From contig NC_135055.1 of assembly GCF_051014685.1 (NCBI RefSeq), positions 3,286,001 through 3,350,000 on the forward strand: a stretch of DNA of 64,000 nt, read 5' to 3'. Shown here one piece after another: positions 34,877 through 47,800 of this stretch. The position numbers were made by a program, and so were the translations under genes. The notes under the pieces were generated by a model that was given only the letters and a program-made list of their open reading frames with translations, was not told where the DNA came from and ran no database searches. This DNA comes from Ptiloglossa arizonensis. Its lineage: Eukaryota > Arthropoda > Insecta > Hymenoptera > Colletidae. Numbering within the stretch: position 1 is the stretch's first letter; every line of letters begins with the position of its first letter.

Positions 34877-36691
34877 AATTGATTTTCTTTCGACCGAAAG
34901 TGTCCGAACTGTGACGTTCGAGTCACTCCGTAACTCTCGCAATGAAAGAAACATCTTTCGCTTAAGTTGGTACACTTTAAATGCAATAGTACACAAGTTG
35001 GTACACTGAAAGTGCTTGTACCGTGGGATTCGAGTTCTCGATCGTTTCTCGTTCAATAACACGTCGACGATCTTGAAATTTTGTAAACGATCACCTGCAG
35101 AAAGGATGGTATCTTCGGTATTTATTTCTCTCGAAAAATTAAAGGACACTCGGCGCATTCTAGTCGGACGCATGTTTAAACGTGTCAAGTCTCATTCCGT
35201 AACGAGTCATACTTGAGAGCATAGATGCAAAAAGCTGATACAGACCAACCGAGAATTTTCAACGTGTAGTTTTGCAACAATGAGTGCATTCCCCTCAACT
35301 GCCGTATCATTTTCCCCAGTGAAAATATTCGTATCGGGTAACCCAAAAATTCATCACTCGCCTCTGCGTGCACGGCAATGATACACGTATATTTGTATTT
35401 CTTCCACATAGTGGATTCTCACGAAAAATGAACACTTCTTTTCAGGACAGAGCTGTACCTTCGTCGAGCAGTAGGAACCGCGAAAATTGTTAAAAAGGAG
35501 AGAAGGGGGGGCGTGACAGACTCCGACTCGCTCTACGGTCAATTATACAACGGCAAATCGAGTGAATTTACGCTACTTGAAACAGCGAATCGGTACATCC
35601 TATTTGTCGTTTAATTCTCAGAGCGTTCGGTGTATAGAATTTCTTTTCACTTATCCGAAACTTAAAAAAAAAAAAAAAAGAAATCCCGCTCGCGGTGTAT
35701 TTCGGGACAGAATCGACGATGAGACGATTCTCCATGTAAAAATAAGTCGAAAGTGTGGAATACGAATTTTTCGTCCGGGTTCTCGTTTTTGAGAAAAACT
35801 GCTTCGAAGACGATCGAGCGAGTGCGCGCGCAGCTGACAAACTGGCGCCGTATTTGAACAACTTGCGAAATCCCGCGCGGGAGAATTACACGCGAAATTG
35901 GTTTGGTTTTCATAAGCCGATGACCCGCGGTTATAAAAATTGAAAAAACATTTATTTTTCACGAAAGAATCGAGGTCACCTCGACGACGCGCATCGAAAC
36001 AGATTTTCTCGAGACGTGGATATCTCGATCGAGAGAAACGTATTCTACGATCTCGATGTAACTATGGACGCCTCGTTGTCGGTTCGCGGAGCGTTTCGAC
36101 CTCACTGAAAAATAAAAACGCGGACACACTGGACTCGATGGTATTTTTACGCTCCGAGGATTAAACACGACGATAACAGTATCTATTGTCGATTATTTAA
36201 GTACCTAATCTGGCCGAGAATCGACTATAAACAAAGACGATCTCGACCGGTCCAAAGCCGAGGTGGGGGTGATCCTCCTGCACGACGAAAGGTCCAGCAT
36301 ATACAGTGGCGTTTTAGGAACAGTCCATTGAGAGGTCGGTCGCAAAAAGAAAAATAAAAGAGGACAATTTGTATCTCGGCGAAACTTTCGTTGAGAGGCG
36401 ACGAAAAGTTCGAATGTGTGTGTATGTTTGTTTGTTGGTTTGTATGCGCGTATACGTGTTTGCTTGTGTTTGTTTGTTTGTGTTTGTGTGTGTGTGTGTA
36501 CGGCGCTGAATACAATGATTACGTGACAGCGATGACAAGAGACTCTTACAATAAGCAATCAACAATCGAACTCCGTGTGAAGATTAGGCAACGCACTCGC
36601 ACATAACTATCGTAACGATAATCGATTAATAATTACGAATTAATACGTGAAACGATGATAATAATAGCAATAATTGTTTGTCGCTAAACGC

Positions 36692-36726
<35 letters not shown>

Positions 36727-36951
36727 GACACACACACTCTCTCTCTCTCTCTCTTTCTCTCTTTTTCTCTATCGATATGTTAGTCCAAAAAATGTTCTAC
36801 GACTTCCGTATAAACGCAGCGACACCGAAACATCATCGTTTATATTATGCGTAGAAATTAATTCATCATATTTATATACATATATATGTATGTATATGTA
36901 ATATAATATATCTATAATATAGTATATTACAATATATTATATATAGATATA

Positions 36952-36954
<3 letters not shown>

Positions 36955-37030
<76 letters not shown>
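36955..37030 (+). repeat. (GT)n microsatellite, about 37 units
   Basis: A nearly uninterrupted GT run following a TATA-rich stretch. ORFs of alternating C/V or T/H across it are artefacts. Confidence 0.95.
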
Positions 37031-37031
<1 letters not shown>

Positions 37032-40000
37032 TGTCTGTTTAATATAAAACATTTGAAAAAATCACAGTTACTTAAAAACATCTTACAAGTTTACCGCTCC
37101 CCCTTTCTCTGTTCCTCGCGCTCCTTTATCTATGTTTCATCTGCTCCCGATCGTTGTGTCTTTATGTCTCACCGCGGTCGTGTCCCTCGCATATGGATAA
37201 CACTTTACCTCGTTAACAAGCATCACGAACAATTTTAACGGTTAACTCGCAACCGTTCACGCACACCTAGAATTTTTATCTACGCAAAAGTCGACGTTTG
37301 TCATTTAAAGAAAGACTACGTCGAAGCGGTCGAGGCCTCTGCGAATTTTCGTACGCAATTTTCATTTACTTCTCGCAACGTTCCACACCACGTGCACCGA
37401 ATCTCGCGAGACACCGCGTACACCACTCGTTTCGTGTTTCCTCATCGATCGTCGATACGAGTAAATTGCACGCAGCTGCGAATCGCACCGTTTCTCGCGT
37501 TCGCGTTCGTTGTAACGTACGAAACGTCCGCTCGCGGGCAACGTGTAGCGACACTAATTAAAATAATTAGCCGATGTTATCCATTCGAACGACTTTATCG
37601 CTCACCAGTTCGTACCACGTGTGAACGAACCACAGGTTCGAACGCTACGGGTTCACGGAACTCGACGAAATGGAGAAACGTCTCGATGAACGCGCGTATT
37701 TCTCGCGAAACGAAACACGTAGTTTCGAACACAATCGAGGTCTCGATTCGTGGATCAATTTCGCGAACGTTACATTACTCCCAGAAATTTATTTCAATAA
37801 TCGTGAACGCCACTTGCACACGCAAAGCTAGCCGTGCTCGGGTTAGTAAACGGTTCGTAAAAACGAGACGTTCGTACCGTGCACGATTAAAACATCGTTA
37901 ATGTTTTATTCAGGGATTAAGTTGTTTTTACATCGGGAAGCGAACCGTGTATTTCGTACGTTACAACGTGATCACTTTGAATTGTTAAAATTCTTTTTTT
38001 TCCCTTCTCTCCTGGAAGGTGACGCGACGAGACACGAGAAGAGAACATAAACAACAGTTGTTCAGTACTTCGTCACGTTTCGAGACTCGCCTCGGGTACC
38101 TTCTGTATTTATTTTTCCAGTGTCTATAGTGTACGGAACACGTATAGCGATCTCGTGAGAATTCTAAGGAGCGAAAGACGGCAGTGCACTCGAATGTAGG
38201 ATGTCAACAGATCAGGGCCGGCCTGAAGCGATCCTTTTCTCGAACCCCGGGACCGTACAGGTCTGAGCATCATTAATGTGAACATGCGTGAATCGATACG
38301 TAATATGTATTATCGTGAAATTTCTTAAGCGGCAATTTTTTCCATACAAAGTACGAAGAAAGAAGAGCAAACCTAACCCAGATTCATCAAGCACGGTCCT
38401 ACAGCCTCCGGACAACTTTCCAGCAGAGAAACACACATTTAACCGTTTATAACCGAAAAGGGTATCGCTTAACAGACCTACTCGAGTCTACTTCAAGTGA
38501 ATCGTTATATTTATTCCACACGCTATGCGCAGTCTTCTAAAAAAAAGTCGAAAAGAAAAATTGTCTAGCGAAGCTCCATAGATATCATTGTTCCTTTGTA
38601 CTTAGAAAATTGTTATTACGTACCCGTATCGAAGATTTCGAACGAAATCTCAAGCACAGGATCTTGAAAATCGGGACACCCGTCCGCTACGAAATTTTCA
38701 ATTGGACGCGACATTTGTTTGTTCCCCTTTTCGAAGAGTAACGTAAAATTAAAACGTAAAATTTGTTAAAACGTAAAATTACGTTTGGGTTCGGTGATCG
38801 AACAGGGGAGAGATATCTTTTTCTTCGTTTAAAAATAAGCGAAACCGTGGAATAATTTCTTCTCGGGTTGCGAGATTTCCACTTGGAGATAATTGATTTT
38901 GCAAATGGCGGACCACGCGCTGACCGTTAGAGTTCACGAGTATGGAAATTCAAAAAAATTTATATACATTATGTGCGAGTAAACGCAAAACCATTTTTCA
39001 CCGATACTACGGTACGATTCGAGACCGATATTTAAATTATTATTTACATAAACTTCGAGCGGACTTGAATTATTTGTACAAGACAGTCCTGTTTTAATAT
39101 TGAATAACGCAAAATCACATTTGACATTGATAGCCTTGTCGAACTTTCCGTTATGCATAATGCAAACAAACCTATTCAACTCCTGACTATTATCATTCAA
39201 TATTGGTACAATTACTTTTTTTATCACTGAATTGCGAGTTATACGTATTTATGACGTATGGTTAATACAGAAACCGTATGCAAAATATATGCAGAATATC
39301 TTTCATAAATTAATATAATGGTAGATATTAATAAATGTGTATTTTAAGCATACGTTTACCATATGTTTTTCATATCCCTCGTAAATGTATAAAATACAAA
39401 GTCCAGTAATGATATAAATAATGTAGTTGCGTCTTTTGATTAATACAGATACTATTCGAGGATGAACTTATCTTACTCACGGTTACATTTACAACAGCGA
39501 GCAGTTTTAATTGAAAAAGTTATCGATTATTGCTCGAAAGACTCTTTCTTTAAATAACATCGATTAATATCACTGTTACAATAAACACGTTAGTCGCTAC
39601 GGTTGAAATTTGTAGTAAAAGTTTCGTACCATTATTTAAACAGAATTACCACACGAAGTATAAGTTGTGGAGTACTTTTAACTTTAGACAAAGACACTTC
39701 CCAACTTGCAACATGCAAGATTGATAATGATAATGGAGAAGTTGACCTAAGCTGGAAGAGAAAGCGGAAAAAGGCACACTGACCGCTCAGTTTCTGTATT
39801 CTATGACGTGAACATGGTTCTGTGTCATTTAATATTCAAATAAAGCTTTATACATCATTTATATGCCATTGATTAGCTTGAATTCATCTTTGATACGAAT
39901 GTACTGTGTAGAGATCGCAAGTTTCGATCTCGAAAAAATTCCCCTACCTTTCGTAATATAAACTCGATCAAGTTCACGTAATAATAATTATTGTGGCAAC

Positions 40001-43000
40001 ACAACTATGATAATACTAGTTTTACAAACGAATATAAAAAGAGATTGAAAAAAAAAGAAAAAAAGAAAAGGTATTTACACAAACTCAACTGTGAGAATTG
40101 TTAGCGGAGAAGCTTGAAAAATATGAATTTTTCGATTATTATTTTTGCACAGTTGTGTAGATGTAATAAAAAGATGCAAACTTTTCTTTCAAGTTTTTTT
40201 TATATCTCTGATCGTTCGAAAGATATCCTACGACAAACCTCTTCACATCGAGGCAAACCAGAAACTAGGGGAGGGGATGACGCGAGTGTGGGTGGGCATC
40301 AGGCCCAAGTGCGTCGACTGAGGCCCAAAGTTGCTCGACGCGGCTACTAGCACAATTAGGCTCGTACGGATATCCTAGTTGCGTTCCCCAGCAGTTGTTA
40401 TGGCACCAACGAAACATTGATTCGTGATACTGATAAACTACTTCACTCGTGCACAATGTTCGAAAATTTTTTTGAATTTCTGGCTTCATGAACTTCCACT
40501 GACGACTGTACTCTATATATAGTCGTTGAATGTCTACGGGACACGCATAACGTTATATAAGCGATATCAAGGTAATTGAAAAACACTGGCATGCGTTAGT
40601 GGCTTATTTACTTTGTCGACTGATTCTTCAGTGTGTTCTCGCTGACGCGTAAAAATTCGAACTCGGAGATATTTTAAACAGTTCGTTACTAAACAACACA
40701 GCTAAGCTTTCGCGTTGACGGAAAAATGTGTTAACATACAGGACGAGTCAAAAAGAATCGAACACTTTGAAAAATGTATTATTCGATAAGTGAAATATAA
40801 TTTGAACCGAATTCTTTTTTTAATTCGTTCCAAAGTATACGTATTTGGTAAATATTTATTTTACGAGATATCTGACGACCTTCACACATGTTGTCAAGGA
40901 CACTTTCTTGAGAAAGCTGCAATAAGTTTCAGTCGTTGTTCATTGTTTAGAAATTCGTTACTTATTGAAAATGGCATACGAAGGGAGATCCATTTTGCAA
41001 TCAAATTACTACACGTAGAAATATGGTATACGGAAACCAGTTTTGGTAAAAGTTATGCACCAGCCTGTTAAAAATGAAAAAAAAAAAACAACTGGAAAAT
41101 TTTATTCCACCGTCTCGACTTATTTCAACCACGAAGATTCTCTCCTCTCTGCGTTGCGCGACAATCACGCTGCAACACGATGAATTAAATTATTAAATAG
41201 TTTTCTCTTATCGAAGGAATCTTTCCTTTTCCAAAAAATAGCGATCGACCCACGAGCGGAGATTTCTCACGTCGTCTCGCTGAAACTTTTCAAACGTAAA
41301 GTAAAAACACCGGGCGTGAAATTTTCATGTGATCGTTGATATCGTGCCGGAACACATTTTTCGACGTCGTGAAACGGGCCGTAATATTAAAGCTCCGTGC
41401 GTATCTTCGATCGAATCAGGCTTCGTCGAATCGACGGAGATACACGGAGAAGTGGCGCGGATCCCTCATTTGGGGAACTACGGATTTCACAATGCGTACA
41501 GATCAATCGCTGCGCGAGTACTGCAAACGGAAATTTCATTACCGATACTGATTACCGACGGAGCAACGTTGAAGCCCCGACACGCGGTCACAAGTTCACG
41601 CGGAAGAAAGTCCGTAAGGCAGTGACAGACCTTCGACGTAAAGAGAATGTCAGAAACGCTTAAGTACTAATCGTCGCGTTAAGAGACCCAATCGTCTCCC
41701 TTACGAGGCGTCTAATTAAAGTTACGACAACTCCTAATTAGAAATTGAACTACGAAGAACCGACAACTGCACGACCCCCGTAACAAAGAAAATTTCGAAC
41801 GAAGAAAACTGATCAACGAATTCATGGAATACGCGCATGCGTTACACACGTATATACACGCACAACATACATACATACGCACACAGAGATGTACACACAC
41901 CCACACAAATGGCTAAAACCAATTTCACCGAATGATCGTGGCGACAGGGAAGTGGGTTACCATATCGTTATGGTAAATATAGTCGTTAAGTAGAGACTGG
42001 TGAATTCCGACTTCTTTCTCGTTTGAAAAGAAGAGAACAAAGTGTGCGGCAATGTTACGACAAGACTTACATATACTCCTCTTTTCTTTTCTTTTTTTTC
42101 TTTTTTTTAACGCGTTAATATGTATTACGTTAAGCAAACTCGTATTTTTTTTTGTGTTTTTTTTTTTTTCGTTTTTTCTTTTTTTAGAATTTTGCGTCGT
42201 TACGTATCGGGAATTCACCTCGAATTATTATTATTATTTTTTTTTCTTTTTCTTTTTTTTTAATAAAGGATTCACGTTTCCAAGACTGAGAAATGTCGTC
42301 CAACGATCGTTAATTCGAAACGAAGCAGCTGTTGCATTCCTTGGCAGTGTTGATACGAAGCGTAAACGAAACTCCTAAGTTGATTCGAGCCCGTGATAAC
42401 GAAGTACGAGACTCGAGATAAAAAAAATTTTGCGGCAATCAACGTTCAAATTTTAAACAACAATTCCGTACTGTATGCACCGCTGCAAATAATTAGAGGA
42501 CACCCGAATGATTCGATCATTCGCTACGATACTCAATAACATTGAGAATTTGTCAAATGTTCGTATGTTAGGCATTCGAAAAAAAATATTATTATATAAA
42601 TACACTTTATTTCTTTCACCCCCTTGCTCTTTAGTTCGTTTTTCTCAATTATTTTCAAGCATGATCCTCTAATTACGCCGAGGAGTGTATGTAATTATTT
42701 TTTTAACGACAACAGTGCGAACTGTCTTTGGCAACATTGTATAATATTGTATCTAGTACGTATTAAACTTTGTATATGTACAAGATGAGTCACGAGAAAG
42801 AGAACTCAGAACTACTTCCGTTACGTTCCATTGTATTGAAAAACTTTTCAAGTCTAAGTTTCACCGAAACAAAATTTTCAATTTTTTTCTTTTTTTTTTT
42901 TTTTTAAACGATTTCAAGGTCACTGGTTTTTCCTCGTTTTTTCTTTAATAGATTCTTGTATATCTTACTATAGCAATCGTAGTTGACATCAATACGAATT

Positions 43001-44893
43001 CATCGAGCGTACTATGACCTTGGACTGAGGAATTTAGATTTAATTAACGATTAGTAATTTAATTTGGTTAGTACCTTAATTAAAGTACCAACGTGTAAAA
43101 TGTTTCACCAAATGGTATCTTTAATTATTTCTTAGAGTCATACACATGACAAGTGTGTCACTATCTTTGAATGTTTATCTCTCATAAACACGATTATCAA
43201 CAGACTATGAGTGCGCGCACTAATCGTAGAAAAATTCTAACTCTATTACTGTACGTGTTTCCTCAAATGGCGAAACTTTGTTTTGAGAAGTTCTTCAACG
43301 CAGCGATAAATAACGGAGATACCTCGAGTTCCCATTTCTCGTAACACAGCCTGTATACCGAACAGGAAATGTCACAAGTCTCATATTTCATTGTCAGGTG
43401 TTCAGATTTACTTATTAGACGATAATAAGAATGCATAGTAAGAAACATCGTGAAGAATTCATTTACAGATTACGTTCATTGTAGATTATTCTATTAAAAA
43501 ATGCAAAACAAAGCTATTACTGTTCGTCTATTAAATATGTTCAATTTAAATGTTGACTTCTCGAAAGAAATTACATAGGATGATTCTTGCAACTGATCGG
43601 ACTATAGCTGTTTTCTAAAGCGAGAACAGGAGAAAATATTGTACGATTTAGCAAAGTTTCATTTCTAAAATTCTATCATACGTTTTGTTTTTCTTTTTTT
43701 TTTCTAATCCATCGGCGCACCTGCAATATGTGTAACTGCACCTTCCATTTCAAATATAACCGTGCATCGTTCTTGAAAGAACTTGTCGGTTTCGTTGCTC
43801 TGCGTAAAAAAAGTATGAAAATGTGAGTAGAAACAAGTATCTAAAATGAATCGTAATGGCGTCGCGTTACAAATATCGGAGTACGTTCGCTCGGAAGTAT
43901 CTAATGTACAAAATGAAAGCTTCAGTTACTTTGTCCCTTATGTACAGAATGTAATGTGAAAGAGAGTAGGAGAGAGAGAGAGAGAAAAAAAAAGAAAAAA
44001 GAGAAAAAACAATACACAGTAGTACATAAATAAAAAATAAATAAATAAATAAACAAACACATAGGAAGTTAGACTTTCCCAAACTATAAAATACCTTCCA
44101 CTATCACGTTTTCAACGTTTGCGTTTGAAACTAACTCTAGCCAGTTTCAGTTGAAAGAATCGTTCGTTCGGTTGAATTCTTTTTAAAAAGTGTGTGTTCG
44201 TTCCGCGATCAGAAACATAGTACGTTCGATGAAAGACCCATTGCGCGAAAGAGCAGCGAATAATGCTGCACATTTCGCTAGTCAGAGAGATATTGTCCAT
44301 GGATTATAATCGTGGCATCATGATCTACGACGAAATCGAGTCATTTAACGATCGCGTTTCGGCAAATGTCTGCGGACTGTTGCGTCGAAGATTCACTGCC
44401 CGCACTGGATGAGCCCGCAGCGTATTTCGATAACGATCACAATGAAATTGTAATACAAATATATAATATATGTATAAAGAATTTAAGTAACGGGCGTGTC
44501 CCTCGGATCGTCAATGACCTACACCCGTCCAGCTATCGAAGAAGTCATATTTAATACGAAAATTATTCTCGAGAGCTGACACATCATTATCCCTAGGTAT
44601 ACCCTATCTAAATACTTCTTACGCGCTAAATGTTTGCTCAAAAAGCTGAGGATAAAAAATGCGCCAGTGATGGCAGTAAACTTCATCTCGTGTCGATTCG
44701 CCCCGTGTGTCATCGCGGACGACGTCAGGCGGCGCGACTGATAAGAACATCGATCCAAGAACTATTTCATTAACGCTAGGTCATTATGTACAAATCTTTA
44801 TATATTACATGACGATTTTCGATCCACCGATTGTAATCTCGGCCGACGGATACCCGGCAGTAAGGAATGGTGTCAGGTGGCGTGCACCTTCCC

Positions 44894-47800
44894 TTAGGAG
44901 AGGACGTTGACCTCGCGCGGCGAGCCACAGACATTTAGCACGCTGCTCGTTGAGTTAGGCGTGATCTGACTTCGGGCCTCGTTCTGCGCCTGCCGTATCG
45001 CCTCCTTATACGGGCCCCTTTTCTTCTTATTGTACCGCGTCTTGAACAAAAACCGACCGACGTTGAAAATTATCAGCATCCACTTTACGCGTGCAATTTC
45101 TTATGGAAAACTCGCCAACAGTACGCGTCGCGCATCGTTGCGTACTCGTGAAAAAAAGATGGATTGCAGAGAGATAGATCTTGCTGCACCTATCAATTAT
45201 TTTCACTATCCTCGACAAAACATTCACTGTACAAGGTACACTGCAAACGAGGTAATACCAAACATTGGAGTAGAGGGGGGATTTAGCAGATTCTTTTTAT
45301 ACGAGGTCAATGAAAATTTGTACGTCGAGTTTTTTCTACATTGAATTATATTTTCTTTTTTTTTTTTTAATCATTTGTTCATTTTTATTCACTTCGAGCA
45401 ACCCTTTGATCTAAAATTTTGGAAACTACGACAAAAGTGTTGGATAGAGAAAAATTGTTTGAGAGAATATCAAATTATTTTTTGGTAAAAAAAATTCTGA
45501 TATTTTATTTCTAGAAAGTGTAGCTGTATCGTTAATAATAAGTTTGGAGACGTTAAATTTCGGACAAAATTAGAAAGGAGTTCGGCGGTTATTTACATCC
45601 AAGACTGTATTTTTCAAGATCAAAAAGAACCTTCGCTGCCTTCGGAAACTAGACAAATTAAAAAAATAATGAGATTCTGTCCCTTCTACATGGGAGTCCT
45701 GAAGCTTCGTTAATTTCATGGTAGATCAACCCTTGAATTCATTCTTCCCAATTTTTTTGCGCGTGCATTCGTTAAGGTATACAATTCCGTGTAAAAACGT
45801 ACAAAGTCTTTCTAACCGAGCATAGAATGCTCTATTTGGATCTCGCCGAGTTTGAGGAGAAACTATGGAAAAGAAACAATTTAAACTTTTAGAATATCCA
45901 TATAATTTCTCTAATTATTCGTCCTACCTTGTTCCTCTAAAAACGATAAAAGAATTCCTTATCCATTGTACACCGTACGCTTTGCTGTACTCTCTTACCT
46001 TAAATGTTTCTAAAAACGGGCTCAACTGGTCGCACGGCATTAGCGAACTTGTCGAAGAACCGTACCAAGCAACGTGCGCCTGTGGCCCGGACGACGTGCC
46101 GTCTTCTTTACAGGAAACCGTGATACTGAGGACCTGATAGAACAACACAAACGTGTATTGAAGTACAACGATCATTCGATCTCGCAGTTAAAAAAATCTC
46201 GTTGACACGTTCACCGTTCGCAATAATACCATTTTCAATGAACACTGCGCACAACACAGTGTTCTTTGTCTTTGGAAATGTTAAATATTTGTCGTGTCGC
46301 TTAACGAATGGTTGAAAAAGTTTTTTTTGTCTGGCGCGTGACTCGCCGGACCGTGAACGTGTTAATCGTGTTTCAGCGGAACACACCTTTCCGGGCCACC
46401 ATGGGAACCCATGAATTTTTCCCCACACCACGTCACCGACGTCCATTCTTCTACCGCTGGTGGTGAGACAATGCTCGACAGGTGTCGCGGCGAGACGCAT
46501 CATCAACGGATGAGACTGAGGCGGAAAATCCGGAGCGGTTTCACCCGCGTCTACCTCGGGCTCCTGTTCGCTCAATTCGTCGCTACTTGCGCCAGGACTC
46601 TTGCAACCCGACGACGCGTTGCTTACGGGGTAATCGCATCTGGCGTACGCGTTTGTGTTCAATCTCTTCAGAGATATGGACAACTTCTGCTTGAGACATT
46701 GCTCCTTTATAGCCGTGTACGATTCACTGCCCGGCAGAACGTTCCAATTTTGTTGATTCTCCGTACCGCCAGGCTCCAAACAGGGCTGCTGGAGCTGCGG
46801 CTGCGGCTGGCTCTTGTGCTTCCGGTCCTCCTTGTGCTTCTTTTTATGTTTCACTTTATGTTTGCGACGGTGATACGACAACGTGTCGTACGTGGGATTG
46901 TATCTGAAAAATGTAGCGATCGTTTGTTCATTTGTCGTATTAAAGAAGACGGAGAATGGAATATAAGGGAATGCAATTTACAGAAGCGAGGAATCGACTT
47001 AACCCTAGATTTATAACCCGATTCGTGTACAAGGCGAACGACAGAACCGCTATCACGATACTCGAAAGTTTTCGAAACGATGTCGATCTTTGAACTGCTG
47101 CAACTTTGTGGAAAATGATCGTACGATATTTTTCCTGGGATTGTTTCAAAGGCCGAACCCTCATTTTTCATCTCCCTGGATCGAATCCTCCCGAAGATCC
47201 TCTTACACCGGGAACCGATTGAAAAAGTGAGTACGGTTCTCTTGATGAAAAATTGCAAAATTTCAAACAGCTCCCAATTGTTCGAACATTTTTTCACGCG
47301 TCTAAGATTACAATGAGTTTCAAGATTGAAGTCTTTCCTTTAGGTTGAAAGGCTCGTCGTATACCCTGGAAAGTTGGTATACGATTCTTTTTTCACATCT
47401 TTTTTTCATCCCGTCGACATTCGAATACAGTTTGGTGTCGATAGGGGTAACTATCCGGACGCTTGTGAAATGTGTAGCAACAGTGTTACGTAACAATTTT
47501 TGACTTAAAGCGGCACTCGAACAACAACAAAGTTACAAAGATTAATTTCAATTACTATTTTAAACGTTCAACCAACATTCACGCGTTATTGTTACGCAAT
47601 AAGTACAAACACCTACGAAATTCTACTATGATCAGTTGGAATGGAGAACCATACCGTTCACATTCCCCTTTATAAACGGTACTACGTCTCAATCCAAACG
47701 ACACTTCGCTATCTCGCCATAGTACATACACCACCGGTTTGAATCAACCTAGCAGACACATAAGAAAAGAGAAATGGAAATTTCGTGATACGGTGAAAGA

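Larger units (their letters stand above)
34251..44893. other. 10.6-kb region without recognisable genes
   Basis: Contents are simple repeats and scattered GC-rich patches. They include TC/CT microsatellites (about 36690-36762), a long (GT)n tract (about 36955-37030), a motif copy at 34861-34876, oligo-T/A runs around 42080-42260, and TAAA repeats near 44027-44052. The longest ORF, 169 codons at 37392-37901 (+), is R/S/T-rich with no domain and coincides with a CpG-rich patch. The left edge is the upstream flank of the unrecognised gene. The right edge presumably contains the 3' UTR of the PWWP2-type gene, for which I could not place a poly(A) signal. Confidence 0.4.

Noticed and set aside
36955..37081. 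ORFs of alternating Cys-Val and Thr-His
   Set aside because: Direct translation of a (GT)n microsatellite.
40741..41071. Decayed mariner-like element (ACAGGACGAGTC start and a 93-codon ORF)
   Set aside because: The ORF has no transposase motif, and I found no matching right terminus.
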